Below, piece by piece: positions 11,409-64,000 of a stretch of 64,000 nt of DNA (position 1 is the stretch's first letter; every line of letters starts with the position of its first letter). The notes below the pieces were generated by a model. That model was not told the DNA's origin, made no database searches, and worked only from the letters and a program-made list of their open reading frames with translations. This stretch comes from Paragorgia papillata (taxonomy: Eukaryota; Cnidaria; Anthozoa; Scleralcyonacea; Coralliidae), in contig JAWNZC010000235.1 in NCBI GenBank assembly GCA_035771165.1, positions 608,501-672,500 on the forward strand. Reading direction: 5' to 3'. The translations under genes were made by a program, and so were the position numbers.

Positions 11409-12098
11409 TAAAATTATACAGCAATGTACCAATGAGCCCATCAGATTATTTTGCAGAATTTGTATTCAGCGCAAACTGATAATGGGCTCCTGTGAGAATC
11501 AATGAACCCACACCAATATACACCTAAAAATAGAAGAAAACAACTGTGAAATCTCCTACCAAGAAACACAGTTGTCAGTTGTAGAAATTGATATCTTACC
11601 TCGACAAGATAAACACTCCTCACGGAAATTGTAAGACAGTTCACAAGTGTATTCAGAGGTTGACTCGTGGCATTGCCAATTTAGAAAATCCATCGCCGTC
11701 GTGGTGTTGACCTACTTCAAACGTACATGCCAGTTTATCAGAGCAAATCCTTCTGGCGTATGCGATGTAAGTTGTAGGAAGAAACTTCCTACGTCACAAA
11801 ACGTCATAAAATGGTCAACATACATACAAACATCCCTCGAAAAATCTCGATTTCGTCAACCGGTACATAGCTCGGTAAAGGGGTCTGGGTATGAGACACA
11901 GGGAACCCATGTCAAGATTAGTGTGCTGCCTCGCTGACGCTCGGCAGCAATTACCATAGCAAGTTGTGCAAACACCGTTTCCGGTTTCGTAACATCGTTT
12001 TAAGTTTCCTATCCAGTTCCCCTTCGATTATCTATGGTTTCTCGGTTTCTGAGCGTACGATGAAGCGATTTTCTTAATTAGTACGGTATGCATTATTG
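11409..12098. other. No gene recognised
   Basis: Contains a 96-codon open frame at 11647-11937 without recognisable motif. Nothing else seen. Confidence 0.4.
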
Positions 12099-12099
12099 A

Positions 12100-12539
12100 A
12101 GGTATTGGCAACAAAAATTAAGTTTGTCTAATTTGAAAGAACTCATAAAATTGTAATAGAAGATCCTTTACAACTTTTTCGTATCTTTCTGCGTTTTCAA
12201 GATATTTCAATTTGTTTGATATGTAAATGAGATGGTCTCTGACGTCAGGAGTGGGGTAAAATATTTTCATACAGAGCTAAATCACTTACATATCTAACAT
12301 GAAATGTTCAGCGTCGCAAGGAGTTTTTATGTGCACAGTTTCAAATTATTTCGCTGAACAAGCTACATGTGAAAATATTTTACCCCACACCTGACGTCAG
12401 AGACCATCTCATTTACATATTAAACAAATTGAAATATCTTGAAAACGAAGAGAGATACGAAAAAGTTGTAAAGGATGTTCTATTACAATTTATGAGTTCT
12501 TTCAAATTAGACAAACTTAATTTTTGTTGCCAATACCCT
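12100..12539. mobile_element. TTAA MITE family B, copy 2
   Basis: Same sequence as 2566-3026 with the arms inverted and GACGTCAGGAGTGGGGTAAA inside. Left target decayed to TTGA, right TTAA at 12540. Confidence 0.85.
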
Positions 12540-12754
12540 TTAAAGGACCAATGTGTAAACAAAGCAAAATCAATCTTCTTTATTATGCTCCCCTCCCCTG
12601 AACTTTCTATTCAATTCCAGTTCTAATCAGAAGTAACTTCTCGTTTCTGAGCGTGGCGCACGTTGGAAGATAAAAAATAAAGTGTGTTCTTGACGGGGGA
12701 CATATTTCCTACAAAATTCGGCCCGGCGGGTGGACACATTTCCTGTGATACCGG

Positions 12755-12880
12755 TCGAAGTGAGTTAGTACTCGGATGGGCGACTTCAAGTGAGTAGAAT
12801 TGTTGATTCTCTCCTGTGCCTCGAGGATTTTTCGCCGTCTCATCGGTTTTCTTCTCTCCGCAAAATCAACACCATAAACT
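12755..12880 (+). mobile_element. 5S-derived SINE, partial
   Basis: GAGTTAGTACTCGGATGGGC resembles the internal control region of 5S rRNA. The downstream body (TCTCCTGTGCCTCGAGGATT, then AAAATCAACAC) is shared with the fuller copy at 20705-20998. Confidence 0.75.
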
Positions 12881-13510
12881 AATCAGGAATAGGAATGGCC
12901 CCCACCCCTAAGGAATAACATGCATGGAGGTGACGAGGAGTGCAAGATTTGTTTTACCTTGGTTTTCAAAAAAAAAACAATGGTTACGTTTCGGGTTTTT
13001 TTGAAATAATTTGGAAAAACTAAGGTACACAAGTTAGTTTCTACTACAACAATTAGATTATTCACTCTGAATATTCTATGAGATGATAGGTGACTCAAGC
13101 TCCGCTCTCGTCAACTATTCACTCCTAGAAATTTTGAGCTCATAAACTAATTGTTAACGTCTTCATTAAGCTTTGCAGGGTAATTTCGCTAAACCGCTCT
13201 CAATTCGTCAGAATTTATGCCACAAAAACAAGATAGATACCGTTAGGAAGCTATTAATTTGTAGAATACAACGTTGTATTTAATTTTGCGATAAACATAA
13301 ACCAATAATAGTTGTGAATTTTCTTTAGTAAAACCAGAGGGCTTCACTCGGAGCGATTCAAGTACACAGCGTTTTATTTTGTTCAAATTTCTTTTCCTGC
13401 AGTTGGATTCCGAGATAAATTTCCAGCAGAACAGTGTGAGCGTTTTTTGATATGTCAAGTTTTGCTGATTTTATTGACGACCAAAGTTGAAAATGCTGTT
13501 CTTCGACGAA

Positions 13511-14082
13511 GGGCCTGTTTACATGGACTAAAAGTTGGCTCGGGTAAGAGGGACACCCTACCCCCCGAGACAACTTTGTCGTGTGTTTACATGAGGAATT
13601 AGAGTATGACTTCTGAATCGGTTTCAGCCTGGAGGACTGGGTATAGTTATGCATCTCTTATTTAAGATAGCCGATCGTCGGGAAGAAACTGTAACTGTAC
13701 TGTTAGAATTAAACGATCGAATTAAACTCACAGAAGCTTTTATACTTCTTCAGGCCAATTATCAGGTTTTCAACCATTGTTGGAGACCAAGACCATTTTT
13801 TCCGCTTCATGTTTGCTGCTCTATCAATTGTTTCACTTTCTGCCGCCATTTTGTTTCGCAGTTTTGCCTCGAGTTTATCTCGCCCCCTAGTGTAACCCTA
13901 CCTCGCAAAGAGGGTGACCCTACCCCCAGGGTGACTCTACTGCCCGAGACAAGTATGAAATTCCCCATGTAAACGCTTGCTGTCAAGACTAATTAAAATG
14001 AACACAAAGTTGGCTCCCCCAGGGTAGCTCGGGGGGTAGGGTGACCCTTCTACCAGGGACGTTTGTCCATGTAAACGGCCCC
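13511..14082. mobile_element. Harbinger-like MITE, GGGTAGGGTGACCC type, copy 1
   Basis: Ends GGGCCTGTTTACATGG and CCATGTAAACGGCCCC. Subterminal GGGTAGGGTCACCC-like motifs lie in both orientations. TAA follows the right end. Same family as 45076-45648. Confidence 0.85.
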
Positions 14083-14421
14083 TAACAATCGGACAAAGTA
14101 AACCATAAAATCGAGACCAGGCAATAAATTAAAAAAACAAAAACACGTTGACACCGTTTTGCTGGAAATCTATTTCGTAATCGAACTGAAAAATTTTTTT
14201 TGGGACGAAATAAAACGCTTTGTACTTGAGTTGCCCCGAGTAAAGCACTCTGGTTATTATTTAAAAAAATTACAAATATTATTTGCTTATTTTTATCGCA
14301 AAATCAAAGACAACATTGTATTCTATAAATTAATAGCTTTCTAACGATATCTACTTTATTTTTGTGGCATAAATTCTGACGAATTTAGAGCGCTTTACAG
14401 AAATGACTCTGCAAACCTTAA

Positions 14422-14877
14422 AATGGTTCTCTGATGAAAATATTGTTGGTAATGTTTCTGCATAATCCTAAAGATATTATGGTACTTGGTAATTGTGCAA
14501 AGTTTCATTTCAAAATTCCCAAAACAAAGTTGTATTTTACGCGCGAAGTTTGTATTTTGGAGTGCCGCCATTAAATTGGTCGTGTTTGAGAAGAATGAGT
14601 TGCGAAGAATTTATGACGTCATAGACTCAACAAAAACAAAAGATCATTGTTGTTGTCAACAAAAGGGTCATTGTTGTTATTGAGTCTATGGCGTCATAAG
14701 CTTCCTCGACTCATTCTTCTCAAGCTCAGCCACTTTAATGGCGGGGTTCCAAAATACAAACTTTACACGTAAAATACCACCTTTTCTTCAACGAATTTTG
14801 AAACGATTACCAACTACCATAACATCTTTAGGATTATGCAATAACATTGCCAACAATACTTTCCTCAGAGAACCACT
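14422..14877. mobile_element. TTAA foldback MITE family G
   Basis: TTAA at 14418-14421 and 14878-14881. TIR AATGGTTCTCTGATGAAAAT against AGTGGTTCTCTGAGGAAAGT. The hairpin arms carry TATGACGTCATAG and CCGCCATTAAA. It sits in the right terminal TTAA of family F copy 2. Confidence 0.85.
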
Positions 14878-14894
14878 TTAATGAAGACTTTAAA

Positions 14895-15178
14895 CAACAG
14901 TCAGATTATATTAAGAAGACTTTTAATACCTTTCTTCAAAGCACTTCTTAAAGAGCAAGTACAAATAATACAACGGCAGTTACAAGCACAATGGCGGGAA
15001 CATAGGCAAGACTACAGGCACATAAACGTCCATCTCGAAAAGATATTTTTAGATAATTGATCACGAGGGATCAAAAGTACCCATGATGGGTGAGGCCGAT
15101 GAGAACTACTATGTAACAATCACCGATTGTTTGTTTCTCTTTTAAGCAATAGCTTTTGATTTGAGATTTAGATTGAAC
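14895..15178. other. CAND1 3' UTR or downstream sequence
   Basis: Immediately after the CAND1 stop on the minus strand. ATTAAA at about 14922-14927 is a possible poly(A) signal. No repeat recognised. Confidence 0.4.
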
Positions 15179-63549
<48,371 letters not shown>

Positions 63550-63685
63550 CTACAGCAAAAAATTGCTTTTTATTCACAAGTTCTCAGTCTACTAACATCC
63601 ATCACCAATTTCTGGTCACACAGCTTACTTCACTGCCTATTAACTTAGTAGTGCAAAAAAACATACATCATTTTAATAGCAGGTG

Positions 63686-64000
63686 TTAGGAAGGGAAGGG
63701 AAAAGAAAGGAAGAGAAGGAGAAGGAAGGGAAGGGAAAGGAGAGAAGGGAAAGAAAGGGAAAGGGGGGAAAGAAAGAGAAAGAAATGGTAAGAAAGGGAA
63801 ACGACGGGAAAGGAGGGAAAGGAAGGGAAAGGAGGGAAAGGAAGGGAAAGGAGGGAAAGGACGGGAAAGGAAGGGAAAGGACGGGAAAGGACGGGAAAGG
63901 GAGGGAAAGGACGGGAAAGGAGGGAAAGGACGGGAAAGGAAGGGAAAGGAAGGGAAAGGAGGGAAAGGAAGGGAAAGGAAGGGAAATGACGGGAAAGGAT
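63686..64000. repeat. (GGGAAAGGAA)n array, continues past the window end
   Basis: Units GGGAAAGGAA, GGGAAAGGAC and GGGAAAGGA. Pyrimidine-rich in the CAND1 transcript, upstream of the first visible exon. Confidence 0.97.

Larger units (their letters stand above)
13157..14890. mobile_element. Foldback MITE family F, copy 2, with two nested MITEs
   Basis: TTAA at 13153-13156 and 14891-14894. Arms match family F copy 1 (GCAGGGTAATTTCG..., CGAGTAAAGC, TCGAGACCAGGCAATAAATT). Interrupted by 13511-14082 and 14422-14877. Confidence 0.8.

Noticed and set aside
11647..11937. A 96-codon plus-strand gene
   Set aside because: No motif, no splice or regulatory support, and composition like the surroundings.

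Overview
This is raw eukaryotic DNA from an invertebrate metazoan. A cnidarian is most likely, with a sponge or another early-branching animal possible. The reasons are a host gene cut into 26 short GT-AG exons, very dense MITEs and DNA transposons, a Penelope-like element, CR1/L2-like retroposons, tRNA- and 5S-derived SINEs, and kilobases of tetra- and pentanucleotide microsatellites. No bacterial-style gene, CRISPR array, rRNA gene or functional tRNA gene was seen.

The only host gene recognised is CAND1 (TIP120), the cullin exchange factor, on the minus strand from 63549 down to its stop at 15179. All 26 exons were placed by hand. They sum to 2340 nt (779 codons plus stop), keep one frame across every junction, and correspond to about human residues 452 to 1230. 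The N-terminal part of the gene lies beyond position 64000. Positions 1-15178 lie downstream of the gene and hold only repeats and unrecognised sequence.

The most striking region is 28393-40435, in CAND1 intron 14. Four 3.0-kb elements stand head to tail, each with 32-bp terminal inverted repeats, separated by exactly one TTAA and flanked by TTAA on both sides. Each unit carries two genes facing each other. The plus-strand gene encodes an acidic N-terminus, a CXC-type cysteine cluster and a domain like the P2X7 receptor C-terminal ballast, and it is broken by one frameshift. The minus-strand gene keeps only the first and last exons of a transposase-like gene. The copies differ only by 1-2 bp (one 3-bp-repeat) indels at slippage sites, so the array is either very recent, homogenised, or an assembly effect.

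Elsewhere, at least nine MITE families use TTAA targets and are often nested (1403-3061 and 13157-14894). Other families show 3-bp (Harbinger-like), 7-bp and 8-bp (hAT-like) target duplications, several with perfect duplications still readable. Pyrimidine/purine microsatellites fill several CAND1 introns, and intron 7 is almost nothing else. Gene and family names rest on protein motifs recognised by eye, since no searches could be run.
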